A DNA stretch of 64,000 bases from Caldithrix sp. Its GTDB lineage: Bacteria; Zhuqueibacterota; Zhuqueibacteria; Thermofontimicrobiales; Sulfurfontimicrobiaceae. The DNA lies in assembly GCA_020722815.1 (NCBI GenBank), contig DYKB01000017.1, positions 1 to 64,000 on the forward strand, read 5' to 3'. The translations under genes were made by a program, and so were the position numbers. Below the pieces are notes generated by a model, which saw only the letters and a list, made by a program, of their open reading frames with translations, had not been told where the DNA came from and made no database searches. Below, in pieces: positions 46,783-55,768 of the stretch; positions within the stretch are counted from its first letter, which is position 1, and every line of letters starts with the position of its first letter.

Positions 46783-47889
46783 TCATGTCTCAATAAATTT
46801 TTTCAGAACCTGAGTGCAATAGGATATTTGCGTTTCATTTAGCTCCGCGAACATGGGCAAAGATATATATTCCTCAGCACATTTTTCCGCTACTGGAAAT
46901 TGCCCCGGCTTGAAATTCATAAATCGATATGCCGCCTGCAAATGAACCGGTACCGGATAGTGAATTCCGCAATTAACCCCATTTTCTCCAAGCGATTTAA
47001 TGACAGCATCTCTGTTTTTCACCCGGATCGCATAGACGTGATAAACATGAGCGGCATAATCAGCTTCCTGAGGCAAAATAATTTGTGATATGCCTTGAAG
47101 GAGTTGATGATACAACTGAGCATTTTTTCGACGGGCAGCATTCCATTCTGGTAAATGTTTAAGCTTCACCTTTAAAATTGCCCCCTGCATCCCCTCCAAC
47201 CGACAATTCCACCCAATATAAGTGTGATAATATTTTTTGGACTGACCATGATCGCGTAACATCCGAATTTTTTGGTCTAATTCAGGATTATTGGTAACCA
47301 CCGCGCCGCCTTCGCCGTAAGCGCCTAAATTTTTACCCGGATAAAAACTAAAACATCCCGTATCACCAATTGAACCAGCCCGCCGACCTTTATATTCCGC
47401 ACCATGGGCCTGGCAGGCATCTTCAATGACGTATAACTGATGCGCTCTGGCAATGTCCATGATTGGGTCCATATCAGCCATTTGTCCGAATAAATGAACC
47501 GGAATGATGGCTTTTGTTTTGGAAGTAATCGCGGCTTCTATTAAGGCCGGATTCATATTGTATGTTTTTTCATCAATATCGACAAAAACAGGCGTTGCCC
47601 CACAATAGCTTATCGCCTCAGCCGTGGCAATAAAAGTATTGGGTACCGTTATGACTTCATCACCCGGCCCGATTCCCAGTGCTATCAGCGAAAGCCAGAG
47701 CGCCGAAGTGCCGCTGTTTACGCCAATTGCATATTGCGTCTGACAAAAAGGTGCAAAATCTTTTTCAAAAGCCGCGACATAAGGTCCGCCGGCAAAGGCG
47801 GTATCATTCAGTACATTCTGAATCGCCGCATCAATTTCATCTTTAATTGATAAATATTGCGCTTTCAAATCCAAGAATGGAACTTGCAT
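46783..47889 (-). CDS. DegT/DnrJ/EryC1/StrS sugar aminotransferase (WbpE-like)
   Basis: 368 residues of the PLP-dependent sugar aminotransferase family. The N-terminal VPFLDLKAQYLSIKDEIDAA and NSGTSAL block binds phosphate. The PLP lysine is Lys186 in SFYPGKNLGAYGEGG, with IEDACQAHGAEYKG before it. GGAG precedes the ATG and the gene starts 2 nt after the acetyltransferase stop. Together with the WbpD-like and WbpB-like neighbours it probably forms the 3-amino group of a UDP-2,3-diacetamido uronic acid. The exact sugar is inferred. Confidence 0.92.
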   Translation of the reverse strand: MQVPFLDLKAQYLSIKDEIDAAIQNVLNDTAFAGGPYVAAFEKDFAPFCQTQYAIGVNSGTSALWLSLIALGIGPGDEVITVPNTFIATAEAISYCGATPVFVDIDEKTYNMNPALIEAAITSKTKAIIPVHLFGQMADMDPIMDIARAHQLYVIEDACQAHGAEYKGRRAGSIGDTGCFSFYPGKNLGAYGEGGAVVTNNPELDQKIRMLRDHGQSKKYYHTYIGWNCRLEGMQGAILKVKLKHLPEWNAARRKNAQLYHQLLQGISQIILPQEADYAAHVYHVYAIRVKNRDAVIKSLGENGVNCGIHYPVPVHLQAAYRFMNFKPGQFPVAEKCAEEYISLPMFAELNETQISYCTQVLKKFIET

Positions 47890-47891
47890 AG

Positions 47892-48374
47892 CTATTTTTT
47901 CTCCTCAAATGTTCGGATGATTTTTGCCGGATTTCCCGCCACGATTGTATTGGCGGGGACGTCCTTCGTTACCACACTTCCCGCGCCCACTAATGCATTT
48001 TCACCGACTGTAATACCGCAAAGCAGGGTTGTACTGGATCCAATTGAAGCACCACGTTTTATTAAAGTCGGGATACAGACCCAATCAGCTTCATTTTGCA
48101 ATTCGCCCGCCAGATTGGTTGCTCTCGGATAAGCATCATTGATAAAAGTGACATTATGACCAATAAACACATCGTCTTCAATGGTGACGCCCTCACAAAT
48201 GAAAGTATGACTGGAAATTTTACAATTATTTCCAATTTTCGCACCTTTTTGAATTTCCACAAAAGTGCCAATTTTAGAATTATTGCCAATCTCACATCCA
48301 TATAAATTAACGAAATCGTAGATTTTGACATTTTCGCCCAGCTTGACATCGGCTGCAATATTCTGGAATTTCAT
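47892..48374 (-). CDS. Hexapeptide N-acetyltransferase (WbpD-like)
   Basis: 160 residues, nearly all left-handed beta-helix (VKIYDFVNLYGCEIGNNSKI, GTFVEIQKGAKIGNNCKISS, HTFICEGVTIEDDVFIGHNV, TFINDAYPRATNL), closing with TIVAGNPAKII. The FVEIQ and HTFICEGV..ED.VFIGH..TF.ND blocks are those of WbpD-type enzymes, which acetylate the 3-amino group of UDP-sugar uronates. AGGTGA precedes the ATG. It is coupled to the WbpE-like aminotransferase. Confidence 0.9.
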   Translation of the reverse strand: MKFQNIAADVKLGENVKIYDFVNLYGCEIGNNSKIGTFVEIQKGAKIGNNCKISSHTFICEGVTIEDDVFIGHNVTFINDAYPRATNLAGELQNEADWVCIPTLIKRGASIGSSTTLLCGITVGENALVGAGSVVTKDVPANTIVAGNPAKIIRTFEEKK

Positions 48375-48737
48375 ATATCACCTTTAATTGAAAATGTTAA
48401 TTCATATTACAACATTAAGTTAATAAAGTTAAAAAAATAAATTTGTTTACAATTATAGAATGAACCATTTTATATCGGCGGAAGTCGTTTTCAGTGCCCA
48501 ATTGCCCCCCTCTGATCTCCCAGTTTTCAAAAAACGAAAATGGGGAAGAGAACCAGACGTTTCTCCCCCAAATTCTGTTTTTTGGAATTTGGGGGAGGCA
48601 GGAGGGGGTCCTTCATTTATCGGGAACATCATTAATTTCGACTTTAGAATTTCAGGTTTTATGAGTCTTTTAAACTTAACTTTGTAATATTAACTACCTT
48701 CACAAATCGTTCTCTTCAATTTTCGGAATTTAAAATA
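48375..48737. other. Intergenic region with a strong hairpin
   Basis: 363 bp between the WbpB-like and WbpD-like genes. A perfect 13-bp stem, CTCCCCCAAATTC / GAATTTGGGGGAG (48563-48597, 9-nt loop), is flanked by other C- and G-rich tracts. It has no T-run, so it is more like an intergenic repeat than a terminator. No gene is seen. Confidence 0.5.
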
Positions 48738-49787
48738 TTAAGCCACTTTTCGTTTAAAATTGGCGACTTCAGTATCCAAAATAACCTCAGCCCCTCTATT
48801 TCGTAAAGATTGATTCGCCGCTTCAAGAATAGAAACAATCCGTAAACCCGAATACCCATCGCTCTGGGGAATTTTGTGATTTGTAATACAGTCCAGAAAA
48901 TGTTCACATTCCTGGCGAAGTGGCTCGTATTCATTTATGCGGGGCGTATAAATGTCACCATAACGATAGGAAAAATGGAATTCAGCATACGTGTCATAAT
49001 ATGGTGGTGCCTCAACGCCTTTATCGTACACCTTTATTTTTTCATTGGTGTTAATGTCATCGTAAACCAGCATTTTTTTGGTGCCAACAAAGGTTGTTCT
49101 CCGAACCTTGCAGGGATCGAGCCAACTTACATGAAGAAATGCGACTCCGCCGTTCGAAAAATTTAAAGTTACCACAGCCACATCTTCAATATTTTTTTTA
49201 TAGTGTGCCTTCCCCTGGGCATTGACAGAAACCGGATAATCATTCATGACGTACAAAATTATCGAAATATCGTGCGGTGCTAAATCCCAGATGACATTAT
49301 AATCCGGCTGAAAAAGACCCAGGTTCAGGCGTTCAGAGTAAATATAGCAAATATCACCCAGTTCACCGCTTTCAACCGCTTCTTTGACTTTATTGACCGC
49401 GGCGGTATATTCAAAAGTATGGCCAACCATAAGAACTCGATTGTTTTTCTCTGATAACCGAATCAGAGAGAGTGCCTGATCGGCCGACGCTGTAATAGGT
49501 TTTTCAATAAGGACATGTTTTTTGTGTTCCAGGCATTGCCGTGCAATTTCGTAATGTGTCGAAATCGGCGTTACAATCGCTACGGCCTCGATTGCATCAT
49601 CCTGGAGAATCGTATCCAGGGTCGAAGTTGTTTCAATTGATGGATAGAGCTTTTTCATCCGTCCCAGTTTTTGAAAATCGAGATCACCGCAATATTTTAC
49701 CTGGCAATTGGATAATTGAGAAAAATTTCGAATGATGTTCGGCCCCCAATAGCCGCATCCGATGACGGCAACATTCATTTTATTCAT
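48738..49787 (-). CDS. Gfo/Idh/MocA sugar dehydrogenase (WbpB-like)
   Basis: 349 residues. N-terminal Rossmann block VAVIGCGYWGPNIIRNF (6-22), the EKP motif in HVLIEKPITASADQAL (about 93-108) and HTFEYTAAVNKVKE. The CGYWGPN signature is typical of the UDP-GlcNAc-uronate 3-dehydrogenase (WbpB) subgroup. It oxidises C3, after which the WbpE and WbpD homologues aminate and acetylate. GAGGG lies before the ATG. No WbpA or WbpI homologue is in the window, so the first and last steps must be encoded elsewhere. Confidence 0.88.
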   Translation of the reverse strand: MNKMNVAVIGCGYWGPNIIRNFSQLSNCQVKYCGDLDFQKLGRMKKLYPSIETTSTLDTILQDDAIEAVAIVTPISTHYEIARQCLEHKKHVLIEKPITASADQALSLIRLSEKNNRVLMVGHTFEYTAAVNKVKEAVESGELGDICYIYSERLNLGLFQPDYNVIWDLAPHDISIILYVMNDYPVSVNAQGKAHYKKNIEDVAVVTLNFSNGGVAFLHVSWLDPCKVRRTTFVGTKKMLVYDDINTNEKIKVYDKGVEAPPYYDTYAEFHFSYRYGDIYTPRINEYEPLRQECEHFLDCITNHKIPQSDGYSGLRIVSILEAANQSLRNRGAEVILDTEVANFKRKVA

Positions 49788-49836
49788 AAATATTTCCCTC
49801 GGTGTTAAACATTAAAGGATTAAACCTGAAAGAAAA

Positions 49837-51159
49837 TTAATTCCCATCAAAAACTGCTTTAAATGTTTTTAAGAAAATTTTAAAATCAAGAGACAACGAC
49901 CAATTATCAGCATAATAAATATCCATTCGTACCATTTCATCAAATCCGACTCGATTTCTGCCATTTACCTGCCACCATCCAGTAATTCCCGGTTTAATTT
50001 CAGCGATTCGCCGCCGGTGCCAGCTTTGATACTCCCGTACTTCATAAGGAATGGGAGGTCGAGGCCCCACCAGACTCATTTCACCTTTCAGGACATTCCA
50101 AAGTTGAGGCAATTCATCCAGACTGGATTTTCGTAAGAAATGTCCCAATTTAGTAATTCGCAGGTCATTGGTTAATTTATAATAGGGTGAATCTTTAGAA
50201 CCATTGTTAATATCCTGATTTTGCGCATGAATTAACTTTTTAACATATTCTTCATGTGCTTTACTATCACAATCGGTCTTCATCGAGCGAAATTTTAGAA
50301 ATTGGAAAAACTGCCCCCGATAGCCGACGCGTTGTTGCTTAAAAAAAATCGGGCCATGAGAAGTCAATTTAATAAGCGCTGAAATAACTAAAAAAACAGG
50401 AGAAAGAAATATCAGCGCGAAAATTGAACCGATGATATCAGTGATCCGTTTGACCAATTTTGCCAGACGAGGTTTAAACTTATGAAGCATATTCGGAACA
50501 AAAAAAAGCTCATTTACCATCGGCATCGCCAGAGTTGTCCCGTTAGAGCTGTAACAGCACAAATTTAAATTTTGATTATAATCTATTTTAAAGGTAATTA
50601 AATTAGCACTGTTCTTATCCTGACTATTTTCGGAAGATTTTCCTGAGGGTGAATTTGATATTTTATCATCAATGATAAATTCTTTTGGGAGTGACTGTTC
50701 ATTGAATTTTTCAGGATATGAAACAATATCAACTTCCAGATCTTTGGTTTGCATTGGTTGCTTAAATTTGAGATTAACAATTTTAACCAAAATTATGTCG
50801 ATTAGTCGTTTACAGGCACACAGAGCTCCCTGATAGTCAGTATCCGGTAAAAGAATTAATATTTTGGCAAGATGATGATAACAAACAGCATCTGATTCCC
50901 GCACATTCGATGAAATGAGCTTAATCCATTCCTGAACTATCGAATTTACCAAATTTTTTTCTATTAAAATAGCAACCAGCTTATGAAAATCAAAAATCAG
51001 GATTGAGGTGTGAGAATCGATTCTTTCGATGCGACGCTTTTCAATGCAGAGGCGTTGACGAAAAAGTTCAGACGAATAAAAATTATTCAAAAAACCGGAT
51101 TGAAAGTTCATGGAATTGTGTTTTTTAAAATTGAAGAAATTGGGTATTATTGAAAACAT
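49837..51159 (-). CDS. Priming sugar transferase with GGDEF-like N-terminal domain
   Basis: 440 residues. The C-terminal part (about 230-440) is a bacterial sugar transferase that loads the first sugar-phosphate on undecaprenyl phosphate. It has a membrane helix at about 238-265, then VGYRGQFFQFLKFRSM, LRKSSLDELPQLWNVLKGEM, SLVGPRPPIPYEV and KPGITGWWQVNGR. Instead of the usual multi-span N-terminus there is a soluble domain (about 32-135) that reads like a degenerate GGDEF domain (RRIERIDSHTSILIFDF, SNVRESDAVCYHHLAKILIL, LPDTDYQGALCACKRLIDII) without the GGDEF signature. A polar linker (140-195) joins them. GGAGG precedes the ATG. Confidence 0.88.
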   Translation of the reverse strand: MFSIIPNFFNFKKHNSMNFQSGFLNNFYSSELFRQRLCIEKRRIERIDSHTSILIFDFHKLVAILIEKNLVNSIVQEWIKLISSNVRESDAVCYHHLAKILILLPDTDYQGALCACKRLIDIILVKIVNLKFKQPMQTKDLEVDIVSYPEKFNEQSLPKEFIIDDKISNSPSGKSSENSQDKNSANLITFKIDYNQNLNLCCYSSNGTTLAMPMVNELFFVPNMLHKFKPRLAKLVKRITDIIGSIFALIFLSPVFLVISALIKLTSHGPIFFKQQRVGYRGQFFQFLKFRSMKTDCDSKAHEEYVKKLIHAQNQDINNGSKDSPYYKLTNDLRITKLGHFLRKSSLDELPQLWNVLKGEMSLVGPRPPIPYEVREYQSWHRRRIAEIKPGITGWWQVNGRNRVGFDEMVRMDIYYADNWSLSLDFKIFLKTFKAVFDGN

Positions 51160-51974
51160 TTTTTCCTCCTGGAGCTTTTAATAAAAGGAATTAATTATTC
51201 ATTTTGATTTGACACATTTGTAATTAATTTTAGCGGACAGGTGGAATCGTAACGGGTGTTCTTTCATATCCTGAATATCATCTGGAAGTCATTTTCTCAT
51301 ACAAATGGAGTTTATTGAATTAAAATTTACAAAGCCTGTTGAGGAAGTCTATATACAGCTCCGCCACCTCAGTCCCATTTGATGGGGATTAAGTGGCTAA
51401 CTGCATAAATCATGTAGTGAATTAAAATCCTATAAAAATGAGTATTATTGAGGCGATAGTTAAATTCAGCAGGAAGCAGCTGCAAAAATCCTAACCAGAC
51501 CAATCACCGGGAGCTTTATTTTTATAGATTAATTTTATATCAATTTTATTGGAGTGCATCCACTAGGTGGAGGCATGCCAACGAAGTTGGCATTTAATAA
51601 TCCTTGATTGAAAAATTACAATTTTATTACAAAAAGAATCTATCTTGTTCGGCACATCCAAGAAATTTTTTTCAGTTTCAATTAACACACAACATCATGC
51701 CTAAATCCTTTTATCGGGCATCCATTGTTTCCTGGAAGATGGATTCCCGCTAAACTTGTACTCGAATGTTTTCGTCTAGTAAACTTTTGTCAATAACTGT
51801 GTTTCATTACTGGAATTCATAATACCTAATTAATTGATTTCATTTCTCTTAAATGTAAATTAAAAACTGTGCCGAAAGACATTTAAAAAATTTTAAACTC
51901 GCCGTCTTCGTCGGCGGCTGCGACATAGACGCAGCACTCCTGGGAAGTGACAATAAAATTTATCCAGATTATTA
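51160..51974. other. Repeat-rich intergenic region within the polysaccharide locus
   Basis: 815 bp with no gene. It contains the family-1 element copy C (51642-51881). It also has small palindromes: ATGCCAACGAAGTTGGCAT near 51574-51592 and CTGCG...CGCAG with GCCG...CGGC near 51903-51937. The last pair ends in TTTAAAATTTTTT just past the Wzc-like gene and could weakly terminate transcription. Confidence 0.5.
51642..51881. mobile_element. MITE-like element, family 1, copy C (degenerate)
   Basis: About 240 bp. The left end reads TTGTTCGGCACATCCAAGAAA and is matched by ACTGTGCCGAAA at the right end. The first core hairpin survives only in part (TTTTATCGGGCATCCA remains) and the second (GATTCCCGC) is damaged. 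The alignment to copies A and B is clear over the left half. It is the most decayed of the three. Confidence 0.65.
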
Positions 51975-54176
51975 CTAAGTTATTTTTTTCTTGGAATTTG
52001 AATAATAGTAATAGTCTTTGTAATAATGATAAACATTCTTATAATTAACATTATTTAAAATGGCACCAATTATTTTAATGCCACTTTTCTCAAGAATTTC
52101 TTTGGCACGTAATGCGGCTTCACGGGGTGTATCACCTGATTTTAAAACCATGAAAACCCCGTCAACCTTAGAACCAAGAATAATCGCGTCCGTAACAGAA
52201 ATAACAGGTGGTGAATCGATAATGATAAATTCGTATCTCGACTTCATTTCGTTCAGTAAATTATCCATTTGAGGCGTTTTTAACAAATCAGATGGATTGG
52301 GTGGTAGCGTTCCTGAAGTCAGGACAAATAAATTACTATTTTTTTGTGGTACCACGACCTCTTCAAGTTTGTATTTATTAATTAACAAGTCCGTTAAGCC
52401 GGGTTTTTGTGAGATTTCTAAAATTTTATGCACCATAGGGCGTCTTAAATCACAATCTATTAACAAAGTTGATGAACCATCTCTGGCAAACAATTGGGCG
52501 AGATTAATTGCATTCAAAGTTTTACCCGCACCAGCGCCAGGGCTGGTAACCAATAAAGTCCGATGTTTTTGTGAGACATTGATAAAAGAAAAATTTAATT
52601 GCAGCGTCCGATATGTTTCATAAATATGGGGTAAATTTTCAAATTCAGTAAGTAATTTACTACGATAGTATTTTTGTTGATGAGAATGTTTGTGGAATAG
52701 ATCGATTTTTCCATTTGTTTGAATTGCCGGAATGGAAGTGAGAACCGGAATACCGATTCTCCTTTCCACATCTTCCTGGGATTTTAAAGAAGTATCAAGC
52801 GATTCAAGTAATAGCGCCAACCCCACCCCTAATCCTATTCCTAATATAAATCCCATCATCATGTTTTTCGTTTTGTCAGGCTTTATTGGAAATCGGGGTT
52901 GTTCCGCAGAATCGATTACCTGAATATCACCCAATTTTCCAGCTTCGGTTATTCGGGCTTCTTCTCTTTTTTCCAGTAACATTGTATAAATTTGATTATT
53001 GACTTCCCGGTCACGAATCAATCGGGCCAGGTCTAATTCATGTTTCGGTATTTTCTGTAAGTCATTGTTATAATTATCAACATTAATTTTCAGCGCTGCT
53101 TCACGAACTTTATAGGTTTCCAGATCTATTTCTAAAGTAATCAATTCCTGCAGAATCGATCGGATCTGTGAAAGGGGATCAACCAGATTTTTCCGAAGCG
53201 TTGGGTCCAATAGTTCCTGAACTAGTTTTTGTTTTAAAGACTCTATTTCTTTTTGGAGTGATAAAATTTGAGTTTGATTTTCAGTTTTATTTTCCAATTT
53301 TAAATTCGAGCATCGTCGCTCGAGATTTAAAATTTCCTGCTTTAATTGTTGGGCAGTTGGGTTGGAAATGACCGTTAACGAAGGCGCCAACTCTTGCTTT
53401 TTAAGCTCCAAGTATTGTTTTCTTTGTTCGAGGGCTTCCCGCTCAGCTTTTGCCTGATTATAGGCAGTTTCGGCTTCAGTTAATCGTCCCAATAGGTCTG
53501 TAGAAGATTCACTTAAGGAAATTATTTTATTCTCTTCTTTGAATTTTTTTAATGAATCTTCTGCAAAATCCAATTTTTCCTGAAAAACCTTTAATTGCTT
53601 ATCAATAAACTCCCTGACACTTGAAATCTCCATCCGTTTTTTTTGAAGATTCCAGTCGATCAACTGGTACGCATAAGTATTAGCAATTGTCATCGCTGCA
53701 AATGGGTCACTAGCCTGAATCATAATTTTTAAGACATCGCTTCCCCTAACAGCCTGAACAGTTAAATTTCTACGGATTATTCGTGATGCTATTTCGGAAG
53801 CGGAAATACCGTTAGGCTTCGGATCCGGCAGTTGAAAAGTTTGAATCACCTGAGGTGGTAGTGCTGCAACAACCTTTTCAGCTATTGCTCGACTTTTTAT
53901 TAGTTCAGTTAGATTGACAATTGCGCTTTTGTTATAGAATGGCTGACCAACGTCCAGTGCAAACATAGTATCTTGAGGTTCTTCAAATATAAGAGACATC
54001 TCTGCTTCATAAACAGGAATGGTCAAATAAGTCCATAAACCAAAAGCAAAAATAGTCACCAACATTGCAAATAAAACCAGCCACTTTCGATTTACTAATA
54101 TTCTGATGTAATCCCGAAGAAAATTTTGCTCAAGTTGTAAATCGTTCTGCTTCGGAATTTCAAAGCGAGTCTCCAC
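51975..54176 (-). CDS. Chain-length regulator / BY-kinase (Wzc-like)
   Basis: 733 residues. Wzz-type N-terminal domain with transmembrane helix 1 (about 32-53), long coiled coils (about 185-330) and helix 2 (about 438-458). A cytoplasmic tyrosine autokinase domain (about 515-733) follows, with Walker A SPGAGAGKT (545-553), Walker A' LLIDCDLRRP (571-580) and Walker B FIIIDSPPV. The C-terminal tyrosine cluster YKNVYHYYKDYYYYSN is the autophosphorylation tail. It controls polymer length and works with Wza. The start is GTG 54176. The Walker A loop has Ala where many BY-kinases have Pro. Confidence 0.93.
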   Translation of the reverse strand: METRFEIPKQNDLQLEQNFLRDYIRILVNRKWLVLFAMLVTIFAFGLWTYLTIPVYEAEMSLIFEEPQDTMFALDVGQPFYNKSAIVNLTELIKSRAIAEKVVAALPPQVIQTFQLPDPKPNGISASEIASRIIRRNLTVQAVRGSDVLKIMIQASDPFAAMTIANTYAYQLIDWNLQKKRMEISSVREFIDKQLKVFQEKLDFAEDSLKKFKEENKIISLSESSTDLLGRLTEAETAYNQAKAEREALEQRKQYLELKKQELAPSLTVISNPTAQQLKQEILNLERRCSNLKLENKTENQTQILSLQKEIESLKQKLVQELLDPTLRKNLVDPLSQIRSILQELITLEIDLETYKVREAALKINVDNYNNDLQKIPKHELDLARLIRDREVNNQIYTMLLEKREEARITEAGKLGDIQVIDSAEQPRFPIKPDKTKNMMMGFILGIGLGVGLALLLESLDTSLKSQEDVERRIGIPVLTSIPAIQTNGKIDLFHKHSHQQKYYRSKLLTEFENLPHIYETYRTLQLNFSFINVSQKHRTLLVTSPGAGAGKTLNAINLAQLFARDGSSTLLIDCDLRRPMVHKILEISQKPGLTDLLINKYKLEEVVVPQKNSNLFVLTSGTLPPNPSDLLKTPQMDNLLNEMKSRYEFIIIDSPPVISVTDAIILGSKVDGVFMVLKSGDTPREAALRAKEILEKSGIKIIGAILNNVNYKNVYHYYKDYYYYSNSKKKIT

Positions 54177-54252
54177 CTCTACCTCATCATTATGAATAAA
54201 AATGCTAATTAATTAGCTAAAATATTTTTTAAAAAATTTGGAGAATTTAATT

Positions 54253-55164
54253 TTAGATTCTTGAACTCATGGAAATGAGATAATACAATGTTGCAAATGC
54301 CGTCAAATCACGTATGATATTAATTATTTTCTGCCAGTTAATCTTTTTCTTGGAAACGTAAATAACATCGCCCGGAAAAACGACTGGAAAGTTTGGATTT
54401 GAATTTGGTTTAAAGAAATCTTTAATATCCAATCGTATCTTACGGGGCGCTTGCCCTGTTTGTGAAATAATTTTAATATCCTTTAAATTCGCATCGGCTG
54501 TGGGACCACCAGCCATAAAAATGACATCGAGAATTGTTGTCTGAAAAAAAATATCATAGCTGCCGGGATTCTCGACACTCCCCAGAATTTTCACATTTGT
54601 CGCCAGCGGATTACCCGGAACGACGACAATATCCCCATCTTCAAGAATCGGTAAAAGATTCGGATCGCCCTTTAAATAAAATTGCTCCAGATTGATTACC
54701 TGTTCCTGTTTATCAGCAGTCGCATTTCGTATCAAGCGAATTCGTGTCAGTTGGGCGCCCGGAATAAGGTTTCCGGCCGCGGCGATAGCCCCCTGAAGGG
54801 TGCTGGTATTTGAAATCCGGTAAAGTCCTGGCTGGGCGACCTGTCCCAGTACGGTAACCCGAATCGGATAACTTTCACCAAATTTGACAAACACCAGCGG
54901 GGTTGAAGGCAAATATCGTGATAATTGGGCAATAAGAATCTCCTGAAAGCGCTCGATGGTAATTCCATCAATCGGCACCCCTTGAAGCGCTGGAAATTCG
55001 ATCGTTCCATCCGGTTTTACGATTACCGCTTGTGATAACGCTTCATTTTCGGTGACCGAAATCTCCAGCACATCACCAGCTTTTATTAATCGTTCCTGGC
55101 TAAAAGCGATCGAACAGCCACCTGAATATATAAATAGAAAAATGATAAGGAAGTATTTCATCAT
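54253..55164 (-). CDS. Polysaccharide export outer-membrane protein (Wza-like)
   Basis: 303 residues. Signal peptide with a Cys in YSGGCSIAFSQ (residue 17); a lipoprotein site is possible but the lipobox is not canonical. The polysaccharide export domain (about 25-110: AGDVLEISVTENEALSQAVI, VKPDGTIEFPALQGVPIDG) is followed by SLBB domains (about 110-280: VTVLGQVAQPGLYRI, VKILGSVENPGSYDI). A C-terminal hydrophobic segment (about 285-300) would cross the outer membrane. It exports the finished polymer and pairs with the Wzc-like kinase 76 bp downstream. Confidence 0.92.
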   Translation of the reverse strand: MMKYFLIIFLFIYSGGCSIAFSQERLIKAGDVLEISVTENEALSQAVIVKPDGTIEFPALQGVPIDGITIERFQEILIAQLSRYLPSTPLVFVKFGESYPIRVTVLGQVAQPGLYRISNTSTLQGAIAAAGNLIPGAQLTRIRLIRNATADKQEQVINLEQFYLKGDPNLLPILEDGDIVVVPGNPLATNVKILGSVENPGSYDIFFQTTILDVIFMAGGPTADANLKDIKIISQTGQAPRKIRLDIKDFFKPNSNPNFPVVFPGDVIYVSKKKINWQKIINIIRDLTAFATLYYLISMSSRI

Positions 55165-55237
55165 TACTATCTCATTCCCTTGTTTAAAATAGGACTCATC
55201 GAACGCGAAAGTAACTCAAGCGTATATTTTTTCATAA

Positions 55238-55768
55238 TTATATCAATTCCAAATCATTAACAAAAATTTCAATTGCCAGGGCCTGCTTAATTCCATCAAC
55301 ACAAAGTACAAATCGAAAATTATTTCGGATTTCAGTTAACACTCCTTCAATTCCTTTTAAATCGCCAGCTTTAATCCTAACCTTTTTTCCTGGCGTAAAA
55401 TAACTTATCTGTTCAACACACGGTTTCTTTTCCAAAATTAATTTAATAGAATTAATCTGTTTTTCAGGAATGATTGCCGGTTTGCCATTAAAACTGACAA
55501 AACCGACCACTCCATCAGTTTGAAGGATGGGCAATCGATCCCGCAAAGGCGTGTGGACAAATAAATAGCAACTAAATAAGGGTTCACTTACTTTCTTATG
55601 ACGATCACTCCAGCACCGGTATTCCGTTTTCAGCGGCAGGTAAGAAGTGATTCCCTTTTCATTCAGTCGAAAATCAACTTTTTTTTCGTGCCGATGTTTG
55701 ATTTTTAAGGCATACCAATTTGGCACTGTATTAAAAGTCTTATTATCGATGATTTCATGCTGATTCAT
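55238..55768 (-). CDS. UpxY-type transcription antiterminator (NusG-like)
   Basis: 176 residues. The N-terminal NGN domain (about 14-100) has WYALKIKHRHEKKVDFRLNE, ITSYLPLKTEYRCWSDRHKK and LFSCYLFVH. The KOW domain (about 120-176) has FTPGKKVRIKAGDLKGIEG and VLTEIRNNFRFVLCV. NusG paralogues of this type head capsule loci and let RNA polymerase pass terminators in their own operon. It is the first gene of the polysaccharide locus, behind a consensus promoter and a ~450-nt leader. Other UpxY proteins are of similar length. Confidence 0.93.
   Translation of the reverse strand: MNQHEIIDNKTFNTVPNWYALKIKHRHEKKVDFRLNEKGITSYLPLKTEYRCWSDRHKKVSEPLFSCYLFVHTPLRDRLPILQTDGVVGFVSFNGKPAIIPEKQINSIKLILEKKPCVEQISYFTPGKKVRIKAGDLKGIEGVLTEIRNNFRFVLCVDGIKQALAIEIFVNDLELI

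Noticed and set aside
48563-48597. Terminator between WbpB-like and WbpD-like genes
   Set aside because: The 13-bp stem is strong but is not followed by a T-run on either strand; more likely an intergenic repeat.
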